Assembly (NCBI RefSeq): GCF_048544455.1
Contig: NC_133536.1
Location: 171,202,325-171,266,324 of the forward strand
Direction of reading: 5' to 3'
DNA length: 64,000 nucleotides
Source: Silene latifolia
Taxonomy: Eukaryota; Streptophyta; Magnoliopsida; Caryophyllales; Caryophyllaceae
Position 1 is the first letter of the stretch; every line of letters starts with the position of its first letter. The notes beneath the pieces were generated by a model. That model was not told where the DNA came from. It made no database searches and saw nothing but the letters and a program-made list of their open reading frames with translations. A program made the translations under genes and the position numbers. Positions 34,814 through 47,479 of the stretch are shown here, piece by piece.

Positions 34814-35998
34814 GTATCTCAGTTTTTGCATTATTATTCCATATTTATACTATGCCTCATTGAGTAATTTGGCTTAAGACAGGGCACGACTTTATCCGTC
34901 TGATGAGGCTTTTTTTCATAATATATGGCAGCAACCTTTCAGATGTTTCATTATGATTAGTTTTTCTGAGTCAATGAGATAACACAAAGCCTGATTGTTA
35001 TGAGTAAAAAGATGATGATGCTTTGAGTAAAAAGAATGGATTATTTTCAGTTCATTTAACTAACCTCCTCTGTTGTTCAAACCCCTCTTTCGAGCTATAT
35101 CAAGTGTCATTTAGGTTGTTTAAATTTTGTTGTTTCGTGGTTTAATTGCCGAGATTTTGATGTGTTCCATGAAATTGGCGGTTTTGAGAATAGTATTCTT
35201 ATCAGTCTTCTTTTTTCCCTTTTCAGGAAGCTCTTGTTACCATATATGCATCCATCCACATTCCTTTGTAAGTTTGTATGAACAAATCTCTCCACAATAG
35301 TTGGCAGCTAATAGCTTATCATAATATCTATTTGTGAGTGGTTTGTCATATTGACATTGTGACCTTGTAAATTTGCAGTGTAATGCTAAAGCTTTGAGGA
35401 TTCAGGCTAATCAGCGGAAACTCATGGGTGGGATAAGGATATGATCAGATGTATGTTGATTCGTCCTCTTTATTGCGTTTGTTAAACGCTGATTGGATGA
35501 CGGGGTTGTCATGAATTGAACTATCGTCTATCAAAATCAATTTGACACGGTATAGTTAATGACATTTTTTGTATTTGGTTGGTTTAGTATGTTTTCTTTT
35601 CTGTTCATCTGGAGCTAATTTTTGGTGTGTATGTCACACACCTGCTGGCTGCTGCATCAGAATGTTGGTGCAGGTTCGTTGTACACTTGGTTTGCTTGCC
35701 TTATTAGTATCAGCACTGGGGTAGAATGTTGATACTGGTTCTTTAAGATTTTTTTTTTAACATTGGTGTTTTAATTATAGTCTTCTAAATGTTCCAACAA
35801 TGTATCAGTCCCACCAGTCGCTCAAGCCACTTCGCTTGTTTGATGGCAGTAAATACTTACAGGTACTTATTACGATATTGGGAACATAATTATTTATTTA
35901 TTCTTTTTCATTTTCACCTATAATTATAAAATATAGACAAACAATCAAACATCTTGGTGATAATTTGTTGAATGCTCATGTCAATACTTCATTTGCAG

Positions 35999-36091
35999 GC
36001 TGGTACCATATCAGAGCACCTTTTACAATGGCCCCTTCTACATGTGCCTTTCGTCATTGCAGATGCAACAACATTAATACAGGCAAGTGTT
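35999..36091 (+). pseudogene. Probable captured exon of a ClpX-like gene
   Basis: After TTTGCAG the frame runs through to HVPFVIADATTLIQA, which matches the VPFVIADATTLTQAG block just after the Walker A region of ClpX, the AAA+ unfoldase of organellar Clp protease. The first part of the exon does not keep the GKTLLAKTLA sequence, so it is diverged. The end is uncertain: CAG|GCAAGT is a good GC-type donor. Confidence 0.5.
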
Positions 36092-36314
36092 GTTTAAGTC
36101 TTTCCCCTTGGACTCTCATTAGTCTTTTTATTGAGTTTGCATTTTGATGTGACCATTGATTCACTAGTTTTTCTCATTTGGGTGTGATAAGCTAAAATAG
36201 ATGGAAAATCATCCTCATCAACATTAATGTTAAAACTTAGCTCATTTTTTACTAACTAACGATTTTGCAGTATAGATTAGGACATACGATGCTCCTCGAC
36301 TTTTCTGCTCCTCA

Positions 36315-36530
36315 CATTCAGGTGAGTGTATTGCTTTGCTAGTAGATGTGATACTTAAAATACAATAATGTATGTGTCTCGTTAGTTATATAGGATCTTC
36401 TATGTTGATATTTTGTTTTCTCCATTCAGGTGAGTGTATTGCTTTGCTAGTAGATGTGATACTTAAAATACAATAATGTATGTGTCTCGTTAGTTATATA
36501 GGATCTTCTATGTTGATATTTTGTTTTCTC
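36315..36530 (+). repeat. 108-bp tandem duplication inside the CACTA element
   Basis: The segment starting CATTCAGGTGAGTGTATTGC is present twice with a 108-bp shift (36315 and 36423), nearly identical. Confidence 0.9.
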
Positions 36531-39500
36531 GTTAACTTTGTTGTGTTGAACCAAATTCTCTTGGTAATATGCCCAATGGGAGATGACCAAATCTGAGGCT
36601 GCCAAGTAGTCTTGTCTCTTCAGCCTTTTTTTTTTTTTTTTTAAATAATTAGTCAATTTACATATCAGTTTATATTTTTGTATAGGTTAGTCGTCTAAGT
36701 AAATTTGACACATTATGTAGATGAAATTTTTTTGTAATTGGCTTTGGATAACCGATTGATTGTATACAGATATTTTTTTGTTGATTATGGAATCATTTTG
36801 CATTGTCATCATGTGTACGACTAATATGGGCAATAGCGTAATATTTTTTTTTTTATAAAAAATACTAATTATAGACATCGGATTTTTGTAAAAAACTGAT
36901 GTCCATTGATCAAATAGACATCGGTTTTCCTAAAAATTCGATGTCCATTGATCAAATAGGCATCAGTTTTCCTAAAAATCCGATGTCCATTAATCATATA
37001 GACATCAGTTTTCCTAAAAATCCGATGTGCAAATTTTAATGGACATCGGTTTAAAATCCGATGTCCATTAATCCACAATGGACATGACCAAACTCTACAT
37101 CGGTTGTGTATCCGATGTCTATATAGCGAAAAGTCCGATGTCCATCACAAGTTTTGTAGTAGTGTAGATAGAGGAAAAAGAAAAGGAAGATTGGCAAGGC
37201 TTAATTGAGGCATAAAGCATGTTTTGTGAGATGAGATGAGTGGTTTGATTGTGTGTTGAGTAATGTAAAAGTAAGTGAATATGGGCAAAGGGCGATGTAA
37301 GTTTATGGAACGTGAGAATGAAAGAATGAAATGAGAGACGCATATGGTGGTAACTTTGGATGTTTAAGGATTATGAAGGGAGGTAGTTATCACTCGGTTG
37401 GTTAAGAATATATGTAATGAAAAAGTCGTTATAGGTAAATGGAAAGTAATGGTGTATTAAGAGCTTAGATTGAGTTATGCAGCGATGTGGATTTGTGGAT
37501 TGAGATTTAGTTTGGGAATTTGGTTATCAAGAGGTGGAACTGATGTGTGATTTCCTTGGGCAGTTAGTAGTATGAAATGAGTTTTGGGATTAAAAAAAAA
37601 AAACGAGATGGAGTTGACTGACCGTGTAGATTGATTGGTGATAAGTGAGAGTGATAACATGATACGAGAAGATCCATGGTAAGGAAGAGTGAGATAATAT
37701 CGATAAGAAATAATGGGATTTGAGTTTTGGAGCAATGAGAAGGTAATCGGAGCACTAAAGAGTTAGGAAGAAGTAATAAGGAGTTTTATGGTTAATTGAT
37801 TTTGTCGAGTGTAAAAGAAAAGAATGAGGGGAGTAAAACTAGGAAAATGTTGACCGGAGTTATGTGATATAGAGGTAAGGAGTCGTCGAGATGTGTGATA
37901 CCAATCACGAGGATGTTAGTTAATGGTTATATAGGAGTTTCGGGATAACATGATTAGTCTTGAGTTTTAAGGAATTAAGGAAAGTAAGAAGTTGGTAGAA
38001 TATCTGCATGATATGAGATTTTGGTGGAGAGTTAGATGATGATACAATTAAGGATAGTATTGGGAAGAATGTTGAGGTAATTTTGTTGATGAATTTGATG
38101 TTCGTTGTTTGGGATGTTAACCAAAGATGGGAAAGAAATCGTGATGTTTAGAGATGAGTGTAGGAGGTTTGATGTGCGGACAGTGGTAGTGTTATGGTTT
38201 GTGACTAGTGGTTAAGGGTGATGGTATATTAGAAAGGTAGCAATTCTAAAGAGGTTGATTTTGTAGAGACCAGATTGATATATATGGTTGTGAGAGAGTA
38301 TAAGATGTGGTTATATGAGGCGGTTGTTAGTAGTTGAGTATTAATGGCATGGTTACAATTGGCAGAGGGTGATGGATATGCGAATGGGAGAATATGTTAT
38401 GAGGGGTATACGAGTTAAGCTCGGGGGAGAGGTAACTTTTATCAGGTGGTAAATTACGTGATCAGGATTGACTAGTTGGATGTGATTACGGGTCTATGAT
38501 GTGTATAAATGTTTGTGTGAGGTTTTGACCTCACAAGAAGTGGTATTGTGTGATAATTATAAAGTTGTTATCTGAATTTTTTTCTATATGTTGAGTACAG
38601 TAACCTAACTGAACGAGAAAAAAAAGGGGTAATAATTTGATTGATCTGGCATGGTTAGTTATAATTGTATGTGTATTTATAATACATGTGTATTCCGTGA
38701 AATGGTAGGAATGATGTTCATGAGGTGCTTATCCATTTATTCATATAATATGTTGCGTTGTGATTTAGTAAAGTGGATTTGAGTAAGTTTTCTTGTCCGA
38801 AAAGTTATTTCCGAGTCAGTGTTTATGGAATTGTATGTAGTTGTGATGTCTATCGATGTGGTTGTCGTGCCTCGGGTGGTGATCCGGGCACGGTACGTAG
38901 TGTTGTGATGCGGGTATTTTCGCACTGCGGTTTGGCTGTTGGTGGCGGTGTTGTGATGCCGTCACTGGTTGTGGTGGAGTAGGCGAGATGATTATGATAC
39001 GAGTTTTCGAAAGTACATACCAGTTATACATAGATTGTTGTTTTGTTTGCTGCTGTTCCTTGTGAGTTTTGGTTGAACATGTAGATTGTTGTTTTGTTTG
39101 TTGATGTTTCTTACTAGTTTGGGAATGAGGGTAGCATATGATATGAAAGAGAGTTGTATATGTTTTCGTTGTTATCATGGTGTAGTCATATTCCGTTGAT
39201 GAGACACAGTTGTCAGAAGTCGTTACAATACATTTGATCTTGTTGTAGATCATGGCAGGTGCGATAATGATCTGAAAGCTGCAGGTGGTTCATAATGTTT
39301 CGTTGAGACAGTGAGTGTAGGGTGTTGGGAATTAGTGTCATGTTAAGTTATGTAAGAGTTTTGCGGTAATGAAAGAAAAGAACTTGAGGGTCTAGTGAGA
39401 GTGTGCGTAATAATTATGAATTGTGAGTTATGAGTATGGATATGGTGCACGTATAGAGGATTATGTCGTTTTGGCGATAATAGGAAATAAGTGAAGTTTT

Positions 39501-40168
39501 GGGTTAAGCTAAGGATTTTGTGGTATAGGTTAGGTGGTGTACCGAATGAATTGAGGGATGAGAAATGTTTAAGTAAGAGAACCTTGGATATATGATTAGC
39601 GAGTGTTTAGATTATAGGCGGTTATCTATGACATGTGATGGTGATGAGAATAATGAGAAGATATAACTAAGGATATAGTATTAGTGAGTTACGAGGACGT
39701 AACATTTATCTTAAGAAGAGTAGGATGCGATAAAAGAGAGTTTGATGATTGTGCATGTCGTAGTATAATTCGAAGTAGAGTGTTGGTGTAGCATAAAGAA
39801 TGAAGTTGTATATATTGTGGTTGATGTTGTTAAAAGGCCATGGCCGTGCTTGTAGTAGTGTGATGTTTAGGAGTGTGAGAATATTTCACTAGTGTTGACA
39901 GTTGGATGATGAGGTTATGAGTGTGAGTAAACTTCGAGGACGAAGTTCCTTTTAATGGTGGTAGAATGTAACATTCCGTTTGATGTCTATGAGTGTCTTG
40001 ATATTAGATTTGGTAGTGGATGATATATTAAGGAGCTAGCAGCGTTAGTGGATGGTAGTTGGTAGTGTATGGAGTTAGTGTCGGGAGAGTTTACGATGTA
40101 GTTGATACGACATCGTGAGCGATGTGTGGAGGTAGGAATAGTTGGTGGAGTTGGTGTTAAGAGTTCAT

Positions 40169-40993
40169 TGATACCGTCGTTTTGTATCAAAATTAAATTT
40201 ATAATCCAAACTAAAACTATAGCTAGTGATAGTAAGGGTCGAACCACAGAGAGACAAGATCAATTATATTTGCTAATTTTTAATCTATTGAAGTAACAAT
40301 TAAATGGGGGTTTTGAATTTGTTTGATTCTAGATACTAATTGACAAAATAAGAAGTTTCTCAAATAAGATAAAAGAGAGATCAGGAACTTCGGTTCACCA
40401 TGGCTAAGGTCAGGTCAAGAAGATAGCAGAATAAGATAAAACGGTCTCAGGGAACATGAGCAAATCTTTCGATCAATGCTCAAATTTAACCTTACAGTCT
40501 TCTAATTCCCTAGAATTTCTCAAAGCTGTCGCTCAAAGGAAATTCCAAAACTAATGAAAATCCTACCTACTAATCTTTCAATCTAGTAAGACGGGCTTAT
40601 CATAAGGTAATAAGATCGATACGGAAGAAATCATACTAACAAAATCAGCCCTAATTTACGCCATGGCTCACCTCGTTCCCAATCAAGATAATTAGCTATG
40701 CATGATTAAAACTATAACAATTGCAAAATTGAAGGCAAAGAATAAGATTGGCATGAATGAAATTGAATTTAAGACAAAAGATTAAAACTGAATTGCTTGA
40801 ACATAAACTAGTAACAACAAGAATTAAATTGACAAGAAATAAAAGAAGAAGGAAATTGCATAAAGCTTACTAAAGAATTGATGAACAAAGCAATTGAAAT
40901 TGAAATCCCTCGTCTCACTTTCTTGTCTCCAAAACTAGATCTAAACTTTAGTCCTTCAATAATAAAAGCATAACCTAAATTATTGTTGCGTAC
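40169..40993 (-). repeat. Truncated LTR (Athila-like or related), minus strand
   Basis: At 40169 the plus strand reads TGATACCGTCG, which is an LTR terminus in inverted orientation (compare TGATACCGTCG at 2284). Inside is AGGGTCGAACCACAGAGAG, the counterpart of the GGTCGATCTCCACAGGGAGG seen in the 2284 LTR. It cuts the Tekay-like copy 2 on its left. On its right it is cut by the Retand/Ogre-like LTR at 40994. Confidence 0.65.
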
Positions 40994-43446
40994 TGTAGAT
41001 ACCCAGTATCTGCTGAGACTCCAACAAACACCCGATGATTATCGGACTACAACATGTTTTGGGATCGCAGCGTTTGATCGACAGTTTGTGTACAACTTTA
41101 CGTCGCAAAACTTAAAACGATTTCGAAAACAAAACATTTCAAAACATTTCAAAAATACCTGGAGTGTTTAATGCACGGTGACGGGGTCGCGATGACACTA
41201 ACTAGAGTCAAAACCGACACCGGACCAAAAACCGACTCAAAAATTCAAATCCCGACTCCAACAACGAGTCAAACCGAGTCAACCACAAAAACAAAATATC
41301 TCAAGCCTTCTATACTAAGTTTTCCCGGATTCATGAATGGTCAAGTACCAAACATGTGACAACAAAACCTAGGATAGAACAAATCATGATTGCGTTTGTT
41401 GTGATAGTGACAACACAACTCGAAGTGCCGCGACGTGGCTCGCGCCTCTTTGAGCAGCCAGGTGGCCACGTCGCTCAAAACTCACACAACCACTCATTCT
41501 CCTATAAATACCCCTCAAATGCCACCCATTTGAGAGTTACGCGAGTGTCCGCCCCCTCTTTTCTCCCTTAAAATTCTCGACTCGACTTCTAAAGTCACAA
41601 TCCGACGCGTGTTTACGACCTACCGATCGTAAACACGAGCCTTACACATTGTTTGGTACCGTCATCGTGCATTAAATCACTTGTCCGACCACTTTGACCA
41701 CTACACCATCACTAAACTTTTAAAACACTCTTTTACTTACTAAAACGGTTTTAAACCGAGTTTTTTCCGATCAAACAAGTTGTTACACTTACGTCGGTCA
41801 CTCGCCATAACCAAACATGTAAGTATGAGGGTGTAAAAATCCTCTTTTATTATGTTTTCATTTGTTTCATGACTTTAACATGCTAAAACATGCATAACAT
41901 GAACCAAAACATGGAATAAACGAGCCAAAACTGATTTTTGGTTTGAGGCAGAAGCCCCTTAGGTCGCCAACAGGCTCGCGCCTAAATGGGGTGCTCAGAC
42001 CAGAGATTAACCGTGTTTGTTCTCGTCATTTCCCTTAATCCATTTTTCATATTTGTAATCGGTTTTTACCATTTCAAATATTTTCGAAACCTTTTTGTTT
42101 CATTTCGCATGTTTTAACCATAAAGCATTTTTCACCCTTGGTTCTTCATACCATGACGGTTAAATCCGTGTTTCGGTGATAATATTTGGTTAATGACATT
42201 TAAGAGGTATTTAAAACCTTTTATTTCATTTCTTCATATTTTCAAACAAACATATTAGTCACCAACACAAAGTCATCCTTGGTTATACATACCATGCCGG
42301 ATTTTAACCCGGGTACGATGATGAGTACCGACTAATTACATTCAAAATGGACTTAAAACAATTAGTCCATAATCATTTTCAAAACTATTCATGTCAAGCT
42401 TGTCAAAACCGAACCCGACACCGAATATTATCAAATAATGATGATTATTCGAGTCTAGTTCTTCAAATCGACAAATGCGGTCTAAACGACCCTTTCAAAA
42501 TCAAACCGGGTTCAAATACCCATTTTCAACACGTTTCATAATGTTTTCTAAACAGTCAGAACACGGTATACAGCCGTTGGCTAACCCGCGCCTCAAGCAG
42601 GCCCTTTCCTTCTCATTTTCAAAACCAGAGGGAGGCCCCTTACACCGCCGGCTGGCTCGCGCCTCTTATAGCCGTCTAGTACAGGGCCTGTTCCCTTCCA
42701 GCATTAGTCTAGGACGATCCCGACTCCGGTTAACCCGGATATAGGACGGATCAGATGACTATTTAAACCACATTTGCAAAATGCCTTACTAAGACAAATG
42801 GATCATGTTATGCACCCTAAACCTAATACGGTAAATTGATGTTTAATTTTCGTCTTGCATGCAAATCAATCATTAATCCAACTCGACATCTTATACTTGG
42901 TACTTGGATTAAATCAACCGACTTAGAAAGCTCTCACATGTTAGGTTTAAATCATTAGATGCTCATTCATGCATTTAAACCGTTTTATCAACTTTTGCAT
43001 TCAACCAACCAAGATCGATCAGTAGAGGCCGCTAAACGCGGGCGGGATTGGGTGTCCGATTAAAGGGCTTCCCAATACGTACCTTCACCTCTTACTCAGA
43101 AATTTTGGATAGTGGACGACCTTATCCAGGCCGTACGAGAGTCATTCTAGAGATAGGATGCTAAAGAGGGACGATTTCCTTATCTTTAGTACCTATGTCA
43201 AAACGCTGCTTTGTGCTTCAATTTGACCGAGGTATAAAGTGGAATTCGAACGGGTTCCAGGCATCCCACAAATGCTTGGTGGCGACTCCGAACATCTCTA
43301 ATCGTTTCGAGACCCTTACCGAGACGGAACCGACCGATCTAAAAATGATCCGGTCGAAAGCATCTTTACGCCGCCGAGCGTGGCTTTCAAAAAGACCGCT
43401 GCACGTCCGTAGATCGAACCGGACCTGCAGGTGGGCCATGTCCACA
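40994..43446 (+). repeat. 5' LTR of the Retand/Ogre-like element (2453 bp)
   Basis: The LTR starts TGTAGATACCC and ends GTCCACA, 3 nt before the primer site. It aligns with the 3' LTR from 62605 with an offset of 21611-21612. I counted about 22 differences over the first 1.4 kb. The open frames at 43195-43731 and 43218-43685 lie across its end and have no domain. Confidence 0.85.
41503..41510 (+). promoter_or_regulatory. TATA box of the 5' LTR
   Basis: TATAAATA lies about 510 bp into the LTR, with the same sequence at 63115-63122 in the 3' LTR. Confidence 0.6.
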
Positions 43447-43449
43447 GAT

Positions 43450-43467
43450 TGGCGACTCCGCTGGGGA
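43450..43467 (+). other. Primer binding site, tRNA-Arg type
   Basis: TGGCGACTCCGCTGGGGA lies 3 nt after the LTR end and is the primer site commonly seen in Ogre/Tat elements (tRNA-Arg). Confidence 0.8.
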
Positions 43468-43929
43468 AAACTAGGACACTTACCTCTTTGTGATCCCTCG
43501 ATGGTGAGACTCGAACGAGGTCTTGGTTGGAATGCATTAATTGATATTACGGTCACGGTCGGGTTCCTTGTCCGGGCCCACAACCTAACCCTTTTCGACC
43601 AATTGGCTCGTCCCGTCGGCGTGAGTTTTCTCATCCCCGCGTTTCGAATCCCGATTGAGTCAAGCATACCATTGACGTTACACATTTCTGTTTCGTCAAA
43701 GAGCTTTCATCACTTTCGAGCACGAGGCTAGGGCACCCTCCTTACACATTTTGTTTGGATTGGTATCCCTCTCGCAAATCGGGGTTTGATTGCTTGGTGT
43801 GTAACCCACTCTTTTAAGCCAAAACCCGTGTCAGCATGATGGATAATATAATGAAACTGTGAGTGCTTATGTGCTACTTGATCATAAGTCCTTCCGTGTC
43901 ATTTTCGAACTTTCAAATCACCTTTTGCG

Positions 43930-44190
43930 CCGTTATAATGGCCATTTCAAACCTCGGTCTTTCGCCGACCGATGCACGCCTCTCTAGGCCGTCGTAATGA
44001 CGATTTTCAAACTCGATTTTGTATAACCATTTTAACACGCCTTTCTAGGCCGTCGTAATGACGATTTTCAAACTCGGTTTTGTATAACCATTTCAACACG
44101 CCTCTCTAGGCCGTCGTAATGACGATTTTCAAACCCGGTTTTGTATAACCGTTTCAAATCACCTTTTTACGCCGTTATAATCGCCGCGTC
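43930..44190 (+). repeat. 61-bp tandem repeat in the 5' leader
   Basis: Three close copies start at 43983, 44044 and 44105, each containing TCTAGGCCGTCGTAATGACG. Two more diverged partial units flank them (GCCGTTATAATGGCC before and GCCGTTATAATCGCC after). They lie between primer site and gag, where packaging and dimerisation signals of retroelements are expected. Confidence 0.9.
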
Positions 44191-44841
44191 TAGACACGGA
44201 TTTTAACCCGTTTCGCGCCGATAATGACTCTCTCAAAACCCGAGAAAAGCGCACACCCTTTTCTCGAGACACTTTCGAGATCCCGAGGACCATGCACCGT
44301 CCCCGAGACCTTTTCAAACATTTCAAACTCGATTTTCAAAACATACAATTTTGAATTTCAAAACCGTCTTGGGAAACAACACACTGTTTTCCGAGCCGAC
44401 TCAAACTCAAACCGTCTTTTGCAAATAAACTTAAGACAACCCTTTTCAACTGATCGACTTGCGGAGATTTCTATCTTCGGAAGCCGCCCGTTAAAGCGAC
44501 AAGTGAATCTTTTGAAAATTTCTATTTTCGAAAACTTCAGTCCACCATTCCAATTCCGCCTCGTGTCTATCGAGTAAAAGCAAACGTACTTATGGGTCTT
44601 TACTTATGAGTCATCTCACCACGAGACCCGTCCAACGGCGTCACGCCGTCATGTTGGACTCGTGTCAAAGGTTCGCTCAAACACCGTCACGTCATAAATC
44701 GAGTCAGCACCGAGGGACCACACACGGTCACCCTCGTCTTGTTGAGTCCGATCTTGGTCCCGTCCTCTATGTTGTCTGCGTTCAGTCATGGAACCGTGTC
44801 GGATTGAGTTGTAATGTGAGCCGTTTTTCTGCCTCAGAGCC

Positions 44842-45477
44842 ATGGCCCCGTCTTCAGCTTCGTCCAACAACAACAATGATAACAACAGAGATGTCACAAC
44901 TGATCAGCTAGCCAGCCTACTTACCGCTCTTAAGGTCATCCTGGATCGCGTCGAGACACGTATCGACGCCCTGGAGAACAAGGAAATTGGGGAACATAAT
45001 ACCCCACCTCTGACTGAGACCGAGAAGAGGCTGAAACTTCTGGAAGAATAACTCCTAGCCCGGAGTAACAACATCCACCTTGAAAATAACCGAAGGTTCG
45101 AACCTGTTGGGGACCAGTTACCTGACAACTTCACCCTGACTGATGTGCCTAAATTCAAGGGAGTGGAGGACCCACTCAACCACATCCGTGCTTTCAAAGA
45201 CTACATGGCCATTAAGGGGATCAAACAAGAACTTTTTACCAGGATCTTCCCATCCTCTTTGGAGCCGATTCCTCGCCAATGGTACTACTCCTTGGACCCG
45301 AAAAACCTTACCACCTGAGATGAGATCGCAGTTGAGTTTGCCAAACAGTATGCCGACAATGTCGAGATCCAGGCCAACACTCGTACTCTCGAGGTGTTAA
45401 CCCAAAACGACAAGGAAGGATTCACTGAGTTCCTAACCCGTTAGAGGAGGGTGAGTACTCGGTTGGTCGATGAAGTT
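44842..45477 (+). pseudogene. gag N-terminal part, with three in-frame stops
   Basis: The frame opens MAPSSASSNNNNDNN at 44842, followed by a short coiled coil (LLTALKVILDRVETRIDALE). It hits TAA at 45049, then continues in the same frame into a retrotransposon gag core (PDNFTLTDVPKFKGVEDP, QWYYSLDP, EFAKQYADNVEIQA) with TGA near 45316 and TAG near 45442. Gag would form the virus-like particle. A frameshift near 45470 leads into the next segment. Confidence 0.8.
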
Positions 45478-47479
45478 TAGTGAATCAACTCGGGTGGAAA
45501 AATTTGTCAACAACCTCCACCCGGTTTATGCCAACCTGCTGAGGTATCAAAATATCAAAACTTTTCAAGATCTGCAGATTCTGGGGACACGTATTGAGGA
45601 CGACCTCCGAAAGGGTGTCTTAGCAAAGACCACAGGCAGGGGTTATCAAGGATCCACCTCAACCGGATCTCGCCCTTACGGTCAGACAAACAAGATTGAT
45701 GAGGTTAACCTCGTCGAACCATCTACCAAGAAAATTGAGCGCCCCCAGAGAGTGTTCACCAACATAGGGTCAACTTATGCAAGTGCCCTGAAAAGGCTCA
45801 TGGACCAAGGGAAGCTACAACCGATCGGGCCCACCTCGGACCCGGCCGACGCCAAGAAATCCCGATTTTGGAACCCCAACGCCTACTGCCAGTATCATCG
45901 AGGGAAAGGGCATGATACCGAAAATTGCTTCAAACTCAAGCACCTCATTCAAGACATGATTGAGAAGGGAGATTTGCCTATACCCCCACCAACTAAGCCA
46001 AACAACAAGACGAATCCCCTGGGAATTCACGCCATCTCTGACGATGAGCCAACCCTAGACTGCTCTCATCTCATCTTGCTAATTGACGACGAGGTGAATG
46101 TTCTGGAAAAGGACCCTTCAGACGGAGTGTTCGTATTCAGTGCTGACACTATGCTCACTATGTTTCAGCAAGTTGAAGAGGCCATAGTCAGCCTCTCTGA
46201 GAGAATCACCCGACTCGACGACGCCTATCGTCGACTCATCCTCAATCCCCCAACACCACGTCCGAGGGAGAATTCCCCAAGCATTCAAAACTACCCACCC
46301 CAGGATGGATTGCTCCCGCGACCATTCTGGCATATACCTCACGAGAACTACCCTCAAAATAACTACCCTCAAAATAATTACCCTCAAAATAACTACCCCC
46401 ATAAAAATCGCCCTCACAAAAATATTCCCCACAAGAACTACCCACCGAGGAATACCCCTCCAAGGTATCCTCGATACCCTGAATTTAACGGCATATGGCG
46501 GGATGATGTTGAGGATGTATATGTCAGCCCGGGGAAGGAAAAGCGGACGAAGGAAATCGGACACCTCACCCAGTCCGGACGTCCCTATCAGAATCCGAGC
46601 AACTCAACGGCCGTTCCGACAACGAATGACCAAATCGTCCCGGAAGCGGACACTCAAACAAAGGCTCCCGAGAACTCAATCTTGAAACAGCTCCAGAAAG
46701 CAAAAGCCGAAATCTCAATTTGGCAACTGATCGCAACGTCTTTTGAGCACCGACAGGCCTTACTGCAGGCCTTGGGGAAATTAACCGTGCCCTCCACCTC
46801 TTCCTCAGAAGAAATAGTGGCACACATGACGAGAGATGCCCCTGATCTGAGTAACCCGGTCGTCTTCTCCGACGAGGATATCCCCCTATTCAGAGCCAAC
46901 CATAACCTGGCCCTGTACATCACTGTGCAATGCCTCCAAAAGAATGTACCAATGGTCCTTGTGGACGACGGTTCCGCCGTGAATGTCATCCCTCTCAAAA
47001 CTGCCCATAAGCTGGGTATTAAGGAATCTGATTTAATCCCAACGAATCAAGGAGTACGCGCCTACGATGGCACTCGTCGCAAGGTCGCTGGGCTTATCAC
47101 TCTAGCCGTCGCAACCGGGCCACTAGAAAGACAAACCAGTTTCCAAGTGGTCGACATCGACGCATCCTTCAACATGCTCCTGGGACGTCCCTGGATTCAC
47201 GCCGTCAAGGCGGTCACCTCAACGCTCCACCAAAAGATCAGGGTCCCCTTCAACGGGAAAACGATCACGATCCCCGCTTCCCCAATCAAAGCAGTTATGA
47301 GAAGAGGGGTAGCCTCCCAAGCCATTGAGGAGGACGACAATGAAATGTGGGGTTTCCAAGCCGTGAACGCCATAACTGATGAACTAACAACCTCTGAATG
47401 TGACCCGTTCGCCAGCCTCACGATCAACCGTATCATGATGCGCCAAGGATATTTCCCGGGTTGCCGCTCAATTCGCTAA
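45470..47479 (+). pseudogene. gag C-terminal part and aspartic protease
   Basis: This 669-codon frame carries the end of the gag core (FVNNLHPVYANLLRY), a zinc-knuckle-like CQYHRGKGHDTENC (about residues 138-151) typical of Tat elements, and a Pro/Asn-rich stretch with NYPQN repeats (about residues 290-335). A retropepsin-like domain follows, with active-site motif VDDGSAVNVIP (about residue 500) and the LLGRPWIH motif. The protease would process the polyprotein. The frame itself is open but is out of phase with gag before it and RT after it. Confidence 0.8.

Larger units (their letters stand above)
32438..37164. mobile_element. CACTA (EnSpm) transposon, non-autonomous, with captured exons
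   Basis: The ends are CACTACTACAAAACT and its inverted copy AGTTTTGTAGTAGTG, flanked by the 3-bp duplication TAG (32435-32437 and 37165-37167). Both subterminal regions carry many direct and inverted copies of a CCGATGTCCAT-type motif (32455-32650 and 36870-37140), typical of transposase binding sites in this superfamily. No transposase was found. The interior holds exon-like fragments of host genes on the plus strand, so it is a Pack-CACTA type. It interrupts Tekay-like copy 2 and is therefore younger. Confidence 0.9.
30915..40168 (+). mobile_element. Tekay-like element copy 2, non-coding interior
   Basis: The interior begins with the TGGTATCAGAGC primer site (30918-30929). Excluding the CACTA insertion it is about 4.5 kb, matches copy 3 in order, and has no RT, integrase or gag. 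A polypurine region with hairpin (39930-39947) precedes TGTAACATTCCG at 39967. The 330-bp end block is cut at 40168 by another LTR, and the 3' LTR is missing. Confidence 0.75.

Noticed and set aside
43195..43731. 178-codon plus-strand frame and a 155-codon minus-strand frame
   Set aside because: They overlap the LTR end and primer site on opposite strands, have no domain, and the region is a retroelement leader.
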